NCBI GenBank assembly: GCA_001983455.1
Contig: LJDB01000062.1
Span: 18,532-82,531 of the forward strand
Source: Candidatus Epulonipiscium fishelsonii
GTDB taxonomy: Bacteria > Bacillota > Clostridia > Lachnospirales > Cellulosilyticaceae
DNA length: 64,000 nucleotides
Direction: 5' to 3'
Shown here: positions 19,241 to 27,730 of the stretch, in pieces
Numbering within the stretch: position 1 is the first letter of the stretch
How the letters are laid out: each line of letters opens with the position of its first letter
Program-made: the position numbers and the translations under genes
The notes under the pieces: generated by a model
The model's database searches: none
What the model was told of the DNA's origin: nothing
What the model saw: the letters and a program-made list of their open reading frames with translations, nothing else

Positions 19241-19870
19241 CTAAAATCCGTTTTGTGTTAGAAAATCTTTTGTGATACCTTTTTGCACAGTCATAAATTT
19301 TTCAATATATTTTCCTACAATATCATTTTCCAAATTTACGATACTTCCGATTTTTTTATCTTTTAATATGGTTTGACTCAGTGTATGTGGAATGATAGAC
19401 ACTGAGAAATTATCTCGCTCTGTTTTTGCAACCGTAAGGCTTATTCCGTCAATAGTGATTGAGCCTTTTTCGATTATATATCTCATAATTTCACTACTTG
19501 CTGAAATTTTGTACCAAAAAGCAATATCATCTTTTGAGATAGAAATAATCTTTCCAACACCATCAATATGACCTGATACAATATGTCCACCAAATCTGCC
19601 GTTTGAGGGCATAGCACGCTCTAAATTTACAGAGCTACCTTGCCTTAAATCACCTAATCTTGACCTTTTTATCGTTTCATTCATCACATCTGCTGAAAAT
19701 AGGTTGCCATTGATTTTAGTAACAGTAAGACAAACGCCATTTGTCGCAACACTATCTCCCAATTTTAAATCTGAAAAGATTTTTTTTGCTTCAATTAAAA
19801 GTTCAGCTGATTTTACTCCTTTTTTTATCTGTTTTACAGTTCCTATTTCTTCAATTATCCCTGTGAACAT
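19241..19870 (-). CDS. ribE: Riboflavin synthase alpha chain
   Basis: 209 residues with two similar lumazine-binding halves. The first begins MFTGIIEEIG; SGHIDGVGKI marks the second half. It dismutates two lumazines to riboflavin and ribityl-pyrimidine. Start ATG 19870 is the family start and has GTGAGGT upstream. An upstream in-frame ATG at 19888 falls in the ribosome site region. The 5' end overlaps the last 20 bp of ribD, which implies translational coupling. Confidence 0.95.
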   Translation of the reverse strand: MFTGIIEEIGTVKQIKKGVKSAELLIEAKKIFSDLKLGDSVATNGVCLTVTKINGNLFSADVMNETIKRSRLGDLRQGSSVNLERAMPSNGRFGGHIVSGHIDGVGKIISISKDDIAFWYKISASSEIMRYIIEKGSITIDGISLTVAKTERDNFSVSIIPHTLSQTILKDKKIGSIVNLENDIVGKYIEKFMTVQKGITKDFLTQNGF

Positions 19871-20954
19871 AGCTGACCTCACTTTCAATTAGAATATCTT
19901 CATCAAAGGTTAAAAACGTGTTTGTTTTTAACTGAATTTTATTATTAACTTTGTTAAATCCATCTCCCATAATTGGTGATTTTGCATTTTCACCACCAAA
20001 AATTTTAAGAGATATATAGCAGTGTATTTTATTTACAATTTCACTATCAAGTGCTGAAAAATTAAGACTTCCACCACCTTCAAGCAGTATGCTGTCAATC
20101 CCTTTTTCACCAAGTATTTGCATTAGTTCGTTTAGATCTACTCGACCATCTTTGTTTTTAGTTACGATGATTTCTACTCCCTTTACCAAATATTGTTTAT
20201 ATGTTTCTTCATTGGTAACTGTTGTTGCAATAATGGTTTTTGTACTTTTTGCAGTAGATACCACTTTACTATGAATAGGAGTTCTAAGTTTACTGTCACA
20301 AATGATGCGAATAGGGTTTCTACCATTATTAAGCCTACAAGTAAGCTCTGGGTTGTCCTCTAAAACAGTGCCTACACCGACCATGATCGCCATATACCTA
20401 TTTCTTGTCTTATGCACATTCTCTCGTGATTTCTTATTTGTAATCCACTTGCTTTCACCACTTATAGTTGTAATTTTTCCATCAAGGGTCATCGCATATT
20501 TCATTAGCACATATGGTGTTTTGTTTTTGATGTAATGAAAAAATATCTCATTTATATCACCACATTCTTTTTCTAATATACCAACTACAACTTCTATCCC
20601 TGCTTCTTGTAGAATTTTTACACTACGACCTGCCATTTTCTCATTCGGGTCAAGTATTCCTATTACTACTTTTTTAATTCCACTTTCGATGATTGCGTCG
20701 ATACAAGGTGGTGTTTTGCCATAGTGACAGCAAGGTTCTAAAGTGACATACATAGTACCACCAGAGGGTGAAACTTTGCAGTTTTTCAAAGCGTTTCGCT
20801 CGGCGTGAAGTTCTCCGTATCGCTCGTGATACCCACTACCAATAATCTCATCATTTCTTACAATGACTGCACCGACTAAGGGATTTGGATTTACCTTTCC
20901 TATGCCTTTTAACGCTAATTCTAACGCAATTTGCATATATTCTTCTTCATTCAT
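19851..20954 (-). CDS. ribD: Bifunctional pyrimidine deaminase / reductase
   Basis: 367 residues. N-terminal deaminase with HAERNAL and PCCHYGKTPPC zinc ligands; C-terminal reductase with KYAMTLDGKI and LLEGGGSLNFS. It does the second and third steps from GTP in riboflavin synthesis. First gene of the operon, directly behind the FMN riboswitch and its terminator (gap of 16 bp from the T-run to the ATG). The ribosome site AGGAGGT lies right after the terminator. Confidence 0.96.
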   Translation of the reverse strand: MNEEEYMQIALELALKGIGKVNPNPLVGAVIVRNDEIIGSGYHERYGELHAERNALKNCKVSPSGGTMYVTLEPCCHYGKTPPCIDAIIESGIKKVVIGILDPNEKMAGRSVKILQEAGIEVVVGILEKECGDINEIFFHYIKNKTPYVLMKYAMTLDGKITTISGESKWITNKKSRENVHKTRNRYMAIMVGVGTVLEDNPELTCRLNNGRNPIRIICDSKLRTPIHSKVVSTAKSTKTIIATTVTNEETYKQYLVKGVEIIVTKNKDGRVDLNELMQILGEKGIDSILLEGGGSLNFSALDSEIVNKIHCYISLKIFGGENAKSPIMGDGFNKVNNKIQLKTNTFLTFDEDILIESEVSYVHRDN

Positions 20955-20970
20955 GTTTACCTCCTAAAAT

Positions 20971-21004
20971 AAAAAACTCTGAAATGATAAAAATCATTTC
21001 AGAG
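20971..21004 (-). terminator. Regulatory terminator of the FMN riboswitch
   Basis: CTCTGAAATGAT (20977-20988) pairs with ATCATTTCAGAG (20993-21004), a 12-bp perfect stem with a 4-nt loop. On the minus strand it is followed by six T's (20971-20976). It is the off-state element of the riboswitch: FMN binding is expected to favour it. Confidence 0.93.
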
Positions 21005-21043
21005 CATAAAACATTAGAATACACCTATGGCGTAATTTCTTAT

Positions 21044-21154
21044 CTTCTCTCATCCAGACTATACTGTCGGCTTTGGAATTTCACCAAATCATGCATTGCT
21101 TTCGCTCGGCTCGTGGGCTGTACCACCGGTAGGGAATTGCACCCTGCCCTGAAG
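21044..21154 (-). promoter_or_regulatory. FMN riboswitch (RFN element)
   Basis: On the minus strand the conserved RFN blocks appear in order: CTTCAGGGCAGGGTG, ATTCCCTACCGGTGG, AGCCCACGAGC, TGATTTGGTGAAATTCC, AAAGCCGACAGT and GTCTGGATGAGAGAAG. All helices P1-P6 can close. It precedes ribDEBAH and acts by transcription termination through the hairpin at 20977-21004. The upstream promoter is not obvious because the remains of a TnpB element begin 26 bp away. Confidence 0.96.
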
Positions 21155-21179
21155 ATGTTATTCAATTATTTGTAATTAT

Positions 21180-21407
21180 GTGAACTACTCCCACTTCATA
21201 ATTTAGTGGAGCAAAAATCAATTTTTTAAGATGCCATATTGCTTTATATTCAAGTTGTCTTTTGAATTTATGCCAACTACATTCCAAAATATCTTTTGTG
21301 AATGATTTATTTTTTATCATTTTTAAATCTTCTATGCATATGACTGGGTTTTCATCAATTATGCGTTTAGTATTAATCTGGCATAATATTATTATTGAGT
21401 ATATCAT
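21180..21407 (-). pseudogene. Internally deleted IS200/IS605 TnpB relic with right end
   Basis: The minus strand reads about 60 residues of a TnpB/OrfB nuclease: INTKRIIDENPVICIEDLK (RuvC segment with its Glu) and SWHKFKRQLEYKAIWHLKK. The reading then passes, without the zinc finger, straight into a right-end-like hairpin (21188-21211, CTCC stem to GTGGGAG) followed by GTAGTTCAC at 21180. The same GGGAGTAGTTCA end occurs near 37798. The N-terminal part and the zinc finger are gone, so it cannot be active. The end points at the FMN aptamer 26 bp downstream. Confidence 0.72.
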
Positions 21408-21499
21408 ATTAGATTAGTATATGCAAGAGATTATAAGCAATTCATCTCACCGCCAGGAGAGAGTACTCTTGCTATTGTTAGATATATAATTATCTTCGC

Positions 21500-22549
21500 T
21501 TAAATTAATCCCATCATATTTTGAACAATAAGGGATACAACAGAAACAACAAACCAACAACAGCTACCTAGTAGTAGTGGTTTCCTGCTATTTGTTAGTA
21601 GGTGTTTTAAATTTGTCCCAAGACCAATAGCCGCCATTGCAACTGCAATAAAGAACTTTCCTCCGTCTCCCATAAATGTGGCAACATTTGATGGCAATAT
21701 ACCGATGGTATTAACAATGCATGCCAATATAAATCCTATTACAAACCATGGAAATACCTTTTTTATAGAGAAATTGTTGCTTGAAGCTCCCTTTTGCTTT
21801 GCAACAATAAGGGCCAAAATAAACGTAATTGGAATAATTAGTAGTGTTCTTGTCAATTTTACTATTGTTGCAAGTACTCCTGCTTCTTCACTAAAGCTAT
21901 ATGCAGCAGCAACAACAGAAGATGTGTCATTAATTGCTGTTCCAGCCCAAATTCCAAAGCCCGTATCTGTCATTTGAAGTAAATGCCCTAGAGGTGGAAA
22001 TATAAAAACTGCTAAGATATTAAATAAAAATATTGTTGAAATTGAAACTGCAATTTCAGAGTCGTCTGCTTCGATAACTGGAGCTGTCGCTGCAATTGCA
22101 CTACCACCACAAATGCAAGTACCAACCGTTACTAAAGTTGCAATCTTATTTTCGATTTTCAATGCTTTACTTATCAAATATCCTGTTACAAAACAAGACA
22201 CTAGTGTGAATACCATTATAAGCAGTGATTGGTTCCCCACAGCAAGCACAATTTCTAAATTCATTTCAAAACCTAACAAAACAATGGCTGCTTGCAAAAG
22301 CTTTTTGCCTGTAACTTTAATGCCTGAATCAAAATGTGTTGGACGCTTCCAAAAAGCTAGAACAATCCCTATAACAATTGCAAATACTGGTGCTCCAATA
22401 ATTGGAAATTGTTTTCCAAGGAAATATGCCACTATACCAATTAGAAATGACAACAAAATACCACTGACATTATTTTTGTTATAAAATCCTTTTCCTAAGA
22501 CTGGATACGTACAAATAAGGATTAATATAACGCCTAAAACCATGTACAT
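21500..22549 (-). CDS. YeiH-family putative sulfate exporter
   Basis: 349 residues, about ten membrane helices. Family marks of UPF0324/YeiH are GTCICGGSAIAATAPVI and the WAGTAINDTSSVVAAAYSFS stretch. The family is annotated as putative sulfate or sulfonate exporter; the substrate is not proven. ATG 22549 and a second ATG two codons on (22543) are both possible starts; GGAAAGG lies upstream. No LysR regulator, often its neighbour, is present. The downstream gap holds the TnpB relic. Confidence 0.85.
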   Translation of the reverse strand: MYMVLGVILILICTYPVLGKGFYNKNNVSGILLSFLIGIVAYFLGKQFPIIGAPVFAIVIGIVLAFWKRPTHFDSGIKVTGKKLLQAAIVLLGFEMNLEIVLAVGNQSLLIMVFTLVSCFVTGYLISKALKIENKIATLVTVGTCICGGSAIAATAPVIEADDSEIAVSISTIFLFNILAVFIFPPLGHLLQMTDTGFGIWAGTAINDTSSVVAAAYSFSEEAGVLATIVKLTRTLLIIPITFILALIVAKQKGASSNNFSIKKVFPWFVIGFILACIVNTIGILPSNVATFMGDGGKFFIAVAMAAIGLGTNLKHLLTNSRKPLLLGSCCWFVVSVVSLIVQNMMGLI

Positions 22550-22819
22550 AAGATATCATACCTTTCCATATGTTAAAATTTATATTACAGAATTATTATA
22601 TACCTAAACAATTAATAGTACAATAGAGATTTTAATAATTATATAATTATCATTTCGAGTATATTGTTCAATGTTGCTATAATCTTAAAGCAAGTACTAT
22701 CGTCTTAAGCTCCAATGTTTGGGTAAATTTTATGGTTATATTTTTTAAATTTTAGTATCAATTTATTATCGCAATAATATACTTATATTATGATTCGATT
22801 AAAAAGGAGTGTTCAAAAA

Positions 22820-23278
22820 ATGAAATTAAGAAAATTTTTAGGATTAGCATCATTATTAACAATAGGAGTAGCACTGCCAGTAAATGCCACAGCTTGGCAA
22901 CCAGTTACAAATACCTCACAGGTTCAAAATATCACTGCACAATATGGCCAAAAGCAACTTGATATAAATGGAGTTCCATTCACCTCAAATATAATTCGCT
23001 ATAATAATACAACTTACGTATCATTAAATGAAATCTTAGCATTATTTAATACGCCTGTGAACATTCCAGTAACTCTACCAAGTACTCCAGTTGTAAATTT
23101 TGATGACGACTGGGACGATATGTATGATGACGATTGGGACGATAATGACGACTGGGACGATATGTACGATGACGATTGGGATGATAATGATGATTGGGAC
23201 GATATGTATGATGATGACTGGGACGATGATGACGACTGGGACGATGATGACGACTGGGACGATGATTGGGACGACTAA
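22820..23278 (+). CDS. Secreted protein with Asp/Trp repeat tail
   Basis: 152 residues. Residues 1-24 form a signal peptide with a likely cut after VNA. Residues 46-80 look like part of a copper-amine-oxidase N-terminal (stalk) domain: LDINGVPF, then NTTYVSLNEILALF. From residue 95 to the end every residue is D, W, N, M or Y. Nine Trp occur there, and the 14-residue unit WDDMYDDDWDDNDD is repeated three times (DNA 23111-23236, 42-bp period), the third copy with a small change. AAGGAG precedes ATG 22820; the ATG at 22790 would put this site inside the gene. Function unknown; metal or cationic-polymer binding outside the cell is a guess. Confidence 0.8.
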   Translation: MKLRKFLGLASLLTIGVALPVNATAWQPVTNTSQVQNITAQYGQKQLDINGVPFTSNIIRYNNTTYVSLNEILALFNTPVNIPVTLPSTPVVNFDDDWDDMYDDDWDDNDDWDDMYDDDWDDNDDWDDMYDDDWDDDDDWDDDDDWDDDWDD

Positions 23279-23292
23279 ATTGTATTAATAAA

Positions 23293-23332
23293 AAAATACT
23301 CCTACCTATTAAGGATGGGAGTATTTTTTTTA
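23293..23332. terminator. Bidirectional terminator
   Basis: AATACTCCTACC and GGATGGGAGTATT form a stem with one internal mismatch; A-runs on the left and T-runs on the right serve both convergent genes. Confidence 0.88.
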
Positions 23333-23359
23333 GTATATTATGACAATATAACCTTCATT

Positions 23360-25582
23360 TTATTCTTGTTGTTCTTTCATATCACGAATAATAACGTCAG
23401 CTGCAACATATCCATATGCCAAAGCCTGGTCAAATCCATTTCCGTAACGCTTACCATCTTTTTCTTCAACAGAGCCAACAACATCTCCTATACCATAAAG
23501 TCCTTTAATAATGTTTCCTTCTGTATCAATAACATGAGTTTCTGTATCAGCTACTAATCCTCCAGTAGTTAAATATAAAGTTGGCATAACACGTGTAATC
23601 CAAATTCCATCTCTAGTTTCAATATATGGAAGATTGCCACGTCCAAATTCATTTTTTTCACCAGCCAAAGCAGCCACATTATTTTTATCAATTGCTTCCT
23701 GTAATCCTGGAATATCAAGAGCTTCACTAGCTTCAGCTACTGTAGTATAATGATTGGTACTTGGGCGGTCAAATAGTGCTTTATAGGAAAATCCATATGC
23801 ATCATAGTCTTTCGTAGATTGTGCAGCTTGCTCATCATAAACATAATAGAATTCTCCACCATGTTCAGGGTTTACTAGAGCGTGTGACAATACATGATGA
23901 TTTGAAGACATTATATTACCAAATTCATAACCTGTAGTGTCTACTAAAATACCTGGGGTTGATTGGTGCATAAACGCCAAACTATAAGTAGTGCCATATT
24001 CTGACATAAACGCTCCAAGTTCACGTCCCATAGTTTCAATACCAGCACCAATTTCTTGAGCCATAAGAATACCTTCTCCAGTAGAACCAGGGTTAGCATT
24101 AAAGTCGATGCCCGCATATTGAGGATAATGCTCTGCTACCATTTCAGGATTTTCTGCAAATCCACCTGTTGCAAGAACTACCGCATCAGCATAAACAGTC
24201 CATTCTTTTCCATTTTTAGAAATTGCTTTAACCCCAATCACTTCGTTTTGTTCATTTGTAATTAGCTCAGTCACTTCTGTGTTATATTCAATAGGGGCAT
24301 CCAACTTAGTTAATCTATCTGCTAAATACATTGCACCATAGCCCGCTCCACCGTTATAAGTCCCTGGAGCTAAGTATGGAGTCAATCCATATTGAGTTCC
24401 ACCTTCAAAATATCCCATAGAGCTGAAGCCCATTCCCATATCTCTAAACCAGTCAACAACTTCTCCAGCTGCTTCAAGCATAACTCTTTGGTAAGGTTGT
24501 TCTCCGTCATATCTATCATACTCTGGTGTTATATAATTTTTAAATATTGGTAGTAAAATTTCCATATTCCAGCTTGGGGAATTTTGCTCTGCCCCTAGTG
24601 CGTGGTTTGAGGTTATTTGTGAATATGAATTCATTATGCCGCTATATGTAGTACCCATTGAACCACCAGGAATTTCCATCTTTTCAAATAATAATACGTC
24701 AACACCTTCTTCAGCAAGCTTTGTACCTACCACTAATCCTGCTGTTCCTGCTCCAACTACCACAACTTCTGTGTGCAATTCTTCTTTTTCTTCAGTGGTT
24801 TCTCTAATAACTTCTTTTTCAAAGTCAGAAACTGTTCCACCTGCTTCTTCAATTGCCAATCTTACTGCTTGCTTAACAGCGTTACTTGATACCGTTGCTC
24901 CTGAAACAGTGTCAACATTTAAGCTTTGAGCATCTGCAATTCTTTTAGGCATTCTTGAAGCTCCATAGTTACCTATACCCATAGTTTCATCATGAGAAGT
25001 AAGTACACAGGACGCAATTTTTCCATCTCTAAATGTTGTTGTTATGTAAATCCAATCTTTATATCCCATTGCTCTAGTAAGATATTCTCCATCTTGCACC
25101 ATTGTAGATGTTATTTCTTCTCCTCTTGCTAGTGTTAAGGCAATATCCAAGGCTGAACTTACTGCTTGGGAAGTTATTGTAGCTCCACTTATAACATCAA
25201 CTGTAGTATTTCCCTCAAGTATAGTGGCCTTGATTTTATCTATAGCAGTGCCACCAATTGCAGGTGTTTCCTCTGCTCCATTAATAACAACATCTGTTAT
25301 TGCTGTTTCGTCTACAGTTACTGTTACTTCAACTTGACCTCCATATCCTTGAGCTGTTGCAGAATATTCCCCAGGAATATATATAGGTTCAACTTCTTCC
25401 ACTACTTCCTTTGGTTCAATTTCTGTTACTTCGGCTTCTGTTGGTTCAATTTCTTTTACTTCAGTTTCCTTCGTTTCGGTTTGCGTTTCTGTAGCACTAG
25501 ACACTTCCTCTGCTTGTGATGCAGATGTGCATCCGCTTAACAAAAGTGTAAGACTTAAAAGTACACTTGCAAATTTTTTCAT
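23360..25582 (-). CDS. Extracytoplasmic flavoprotein reductase with two FMN-bind domains
   Basis: 740 residues. Lipoprotein signal with lipobox LSGC at Cys18, then an acidic Glu/Thr linker (20-65). Two FMN-bind domains follow, each with a flavinylation motif: DVISGAT (Thr135) and DTVSGAT (Thr230). From residue 270 an FAD-binding domain of the fumarate-reductase flavoprotein family begins (VVVVGAGTAGL) and runs to the end. Such proteins take electrons from the membrane flavin-transfer system and reduce an organic acceptor outside the cell. The usual HHTMGG of fumarate reductases is LYLTTGG here, so the substrate is probably not fumarate. The ApbE flavin transferase is not in the window. Confidence 0.88.
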   Translation of the reverse strand: MKKFASVLLSLTLLLSGCTSASQAEEVSSATETQTETKETEVKEIEPTEAEVTEIEPKEVVEEVEPIYIPGEYSATAQGYGGQVEVTVTVDETAITDVVINGAEETPAIGGTAIDKIKATILEGNTTVDVISGATITSQAVSSALDIALTLARGEEITSTMVQDGEYLTRAMGYKDWIYITTTFRDGKIASCVLTSHDETMGIGNYGASRMPKRIADAQSLNVDTVSGATVSSNAVKQAVRLAIEEAGGTVSDFEKEVIRETTEEKEELHTEVVVVGAGTAGLVVGTKLAEEGVDVLLFEKMEIPGGSMGTTYSGIMNSYSQITSNHALGAEQNSPSWNMEILLPIFKNYITPEYDRYDGEQPYQRVMLEAAGEVVDWFRDMGMGFSSMGYFEGGTQYGLTPYLAPGTYNGGAGYGAMYLADRLTKLDAPIEYNTEVTELITNEQNEVIGVKAISKNGKEWTVYADAVVLATGGFAENPEMVAEHYPQYAGIDFNANPGSTGEGILMAQEIGAGIETMGRELGAFMSEYGTTYSLAFMHQSTPGILVDTTGYEFGNIMSSNHHVLSHALVNPEHGGEFYYVYDEQAAQSTKDYDAYGFSYKALFDRPSTNHYTTVAEASEALDIPGLQEAIDKNNVAALAGEKNEFGRGNLPYIETRDGIWITRVMPTLYLTTGGLVADTETHVIDTEGNIIKGLYGIGDVVGSVEEKDGKRYGNGFDQALAYGYVAADVIIRDMKEQQE

Positions 25583-25828
25583 TATTTCTTCTTTCCTTTC
25601 GAATAAAATATTTATAATACAATACTAGAATATATAGCATGTATTCTATATTATGCAATATCATTAAACTTTAGTCGATTTTGATATGTTTATATACTTA
25701 TATTACTAAGGAAAAAATTCTAATTGTACGCAACTTATATTTTATAAGACATAAGGTTTAATTTTTCTAACTACATCTAATATAGCTTCTACAATAGCGG
25801 TGTTCATTCTTATAATGAATTAAGGAAG

Positions 25829-25868
25829 AAATAGGCAAATGAGATTACTATCCTGCTTGCCTATTTTT
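25829..25868 (+). terminator. Terminator-like hairpin upstream of deoC
   Basis: AAATAGGCAA (25829-25838) pairs with TTGCCTATTT (25857-25866) across an 18-nt loop, followed by TTATATATATTTTT. No gene ends upstream on this strand, so it is either a leader attenuator of deoC or the end of an unseen small RNA. The rest of the 25583-25926 gap shows nothing else I recognise. Confidence 0.45.
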
Positions 25869-25926
25869 ATATATATTTTTATGCTAAAATAAATTATTCT
25901 TAATATATCTAGGGAGGAAAATGATA

Positions 25927-26586
25927 ATGAACCATATTTTAAAAACAGTTGATCATACATTGTTAAAACCCACTGCAACTTGGGAAGAAATTAAAGTAAT
26001 TTGTGACGAAGCAAAAGAAATGAAGGTTGCATCAATTTGTATTCCGCCAAGTTTTGTAAAACAAGCTAGTGATTATCTTAAAGGAGAAGTAGCTGTTTGT
26101 ACAGTGATAGGTTTTCCTTTAGGATATAACACTACCGCTATAAAAGTTGCCGAAGTTAAAGATGCACTAGCAAACGGTGCGGATGAAGTTGATATGGTTA
26201 TCAATATAGGCGATGCAAAAGCTGGTAAGTTTGATAAAATTGAGCAAGAAATAAAAGCTCTAAAAGAAGCAGCTGGTGATAAGATTTTAAAAGTCATTAT
26301 AGAAACTTGTTATCTAACTGAAGATGAAAAAATAGCACTATGTAAAGCTGTCACAAATGCTAAAGCTGACTTTATTAAAACTTCTACTGGATTTGGTACA
26401 AATGGTGCTACACTAGAAGATATTAAACTTATGAAACAAAATGTTGGCCAAGATGTCGCTATAAAAGCAGCTGGTGGTGTTAGATCTATTGAGGATGCAA
26501 ATAATTTTATTAACGCTGGTGCCTCTAGACTTGGTACAAGTTCAATTTGTCAAATAATTAAAAATCAACAAGTCACAGGCTACTAA
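25927..26586 (+). CDS. deoC: Deoxyribose-phosphate aldolase
   Basis: 219 residues from ATG 25927, class I aldolase with a TIM barrel. The Schiff-base Lys is in FIKTSTGF and the second Lys in AIKAAGGVR. It splits 2-deoxyribose 5-phosphate into glyceraldehyde 3-phosphate and acetaldehyde. GGGAGG lies 8-9 nt before 25927; the ATG at 25921 is too near the site. No deoA, deoB or deoD beside it, so it is not in the usual deo operon. Confidence 0.95.
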   Translation: MNHILKTVDHTLLKPTATWEEIKVICDEAKEMKVASICIPPSFVKQASDYLKGEVAVCTVIGFPLGYNTTAIKVAEVKDALANGADEVDMVINIGDAKAGKFDKIEQEIKALKEAAGDKILKVIIETCYLTEDEKIALCKAVTNAKADFIKTSTGFGTNGATLEDIKLMKQNVGQDVAIKAAGGVRSIEDANNFINAGASRLGTSSICQIIKNQQVTGY

Positions 26587-26676
26587 TTGGTGCTATTAGG
26601 TTAAAACATTTGCTTTATTAAAGATTGTAGAGAAATTAATTTAACAAGACCTACTAATTATACAGGAGGATTTGGA

Positions 26677-27612
26677 ATGGAAAAAATAAATATTATGACT
26701 TCTTGTAATGAAAATTTGGTTACTTATATTTTTGTACAGTTAAAATCCATTAACGTTCATTTAAATGATAAACAAGTAGATTTTTATTTGTTTTATCATG
26801 ATATCTCCGAAGATTCTCTTAATACACTAGAAAAATATTCATCATATCTAGGTAATATTAATTTTATTAGAATTTACATTGAAAATATTGAACCGTATAA
26901 AGAAATAATAAACTTATCAGTTGGCTCTTGGCCTGTAGAAACATATTTTTCTTTAGAATGTCAAAAATATTTACCTGAAACAATAGACAGAATATTATAT
27001 ATTGATGCTGGTGATGTTATATTTTGTAAATCTATAGATGAATATTATAATCATGATTTTTTTGATAAATATTTAATTGGCACCCCTATAGTTTATAATA
27101 CCAATAAAGAAGATTTATTATTTTATCCTGAAGATTTAATGGATTATGACCAGGTGCAAAAGATATTATTTAGAGGAATTTTCAATTCTGGATCCTACCT
27201 TATAAATTTAAAAAAGTTTAGGCAAAAAAATATTTCTTTAACTGATTATTTAGAAGTATTTTATAATCTAAGAAAAAGGTTTCCTGATAAAAAAATAATA
27301 TTTTTTGGAGACCAGGGAATACTCTCATTACTTTTCATTGGAGAAATAACTTACATTAAAATTTCTCCAAGTGAAAATATACATCTATTTTATATGCCTT
27401 ATAATTGTATGATTGGTTTAGATCCAAAAATTTCAGAATTGACAGGTACTCCAAAAATACTTCATTTTATTAAAAAACCTTGGAAATACCCTGTAGGGAT
27501 ATTTGAATCTGAAGAAATTTTTTATAATTACTGGCATGTACTCAATCGAATAGTATGCTTAGAGCTTTCCCTCATGTGCAACTCTAATCAAAAACCCCCG
27601 TCTTACGGGTGA
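26677..27612 (+). CDS. Glycosyltransferase family 8 protein
   Basis: 311 residues. GT-A fold retaining transferase: N-terminal INIMTSCNENLV, a DxD-type metal motif in YIDAGDVIF, FNSGSYLINLKKF (acceptor/donor loop), FGDQGILSL and HFIKKPWKYP near the end, all typical of GT8. It probably transfers galactose or glucose from a UDP-sugar to a cell-surface glycan; donor and acceptor cannot be told. AGGAGG precedes the ATG. It stands alone, with codon use even richer in AT than its neighbours, a mild hint of transfer. Confidence 0.85.
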   Translation: MEKINIMTSCNENLVTYIFVQLKSINVHLNDKQVDFYLFYHDISEDSLNTLEKYSSYLGNINFIRIYIENIEPYKEIINLSVGSWPVETYFSLECQKYLPETIDRILYIDAGDVIFCKSIDEYYNHDFFDKYLIGTPIVYNTNKEDLLFYPEDLMDYDQVQKILFRGIFNSGSYLINLKKFRQKNISLTDYLEVFYNLRKRFPDKKIIFFGDQGILSLLFIGEITYIKISPSENIHLFYMPYNCMIGLDPKISELTGTPKILHFIKKPWKYPVGIFESEEIFYNYWHVLNRIVCLELSLMCNSNQKPPSYG

Positions 27613-27616
27613 TTTA

Positions 27617-27661
27617 TTATACATGATAAGGATGGGAGATTAAAGATTTTTCATCCTTATC
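27617..27661 (+). terminator. 13-mer plus hairpin after the GT8 gene
   Basis: TTATACATGATAA (27617-27629) overlaps the left arm of a 10-bp hairpin: GATAAGGATG (27625-27634) with CATCCTTATC (27652-27661). The same 13-mer type is next to hairpins at 36.5 and 39.4 kb. There is no long T-run, so terminator activity is uncertain. Confidence 0.45.
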
Positions 27662-27730
27662 ACAGATGGCTTTATCTAGGGATCATTGTGTAAATTATTT
27701 ATTTTTTCATTAAAGAGCGTAAATCTCACA

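Noticed and set aside
20885..21175. 96-codon plus-strand frame over the ribD start and the FMN aptamer
   Set aside because: It runs antisense through ribD and the conserved riboswitch, so it is chance coding.
22550..22819. A riboswitch-like pattern between yeiH and the Asp/Trp-tail gene
   Set aside because: Short inverted pieces (CTTAA/TTAAG near 22685-22710) are seen, but no known riboswitch consensus fits.
23100..23288. Met/Thr-rich open frame inside the Asp/Trp tail
   Set aside because: It is another frame of the same DNA repeat, with no ribosome site or start context.
23360..25582. Straight call as fumarate reductase
   Set aside because: The family is right, but the HHTMGG substrate motif is absent, so the substrate is left open.
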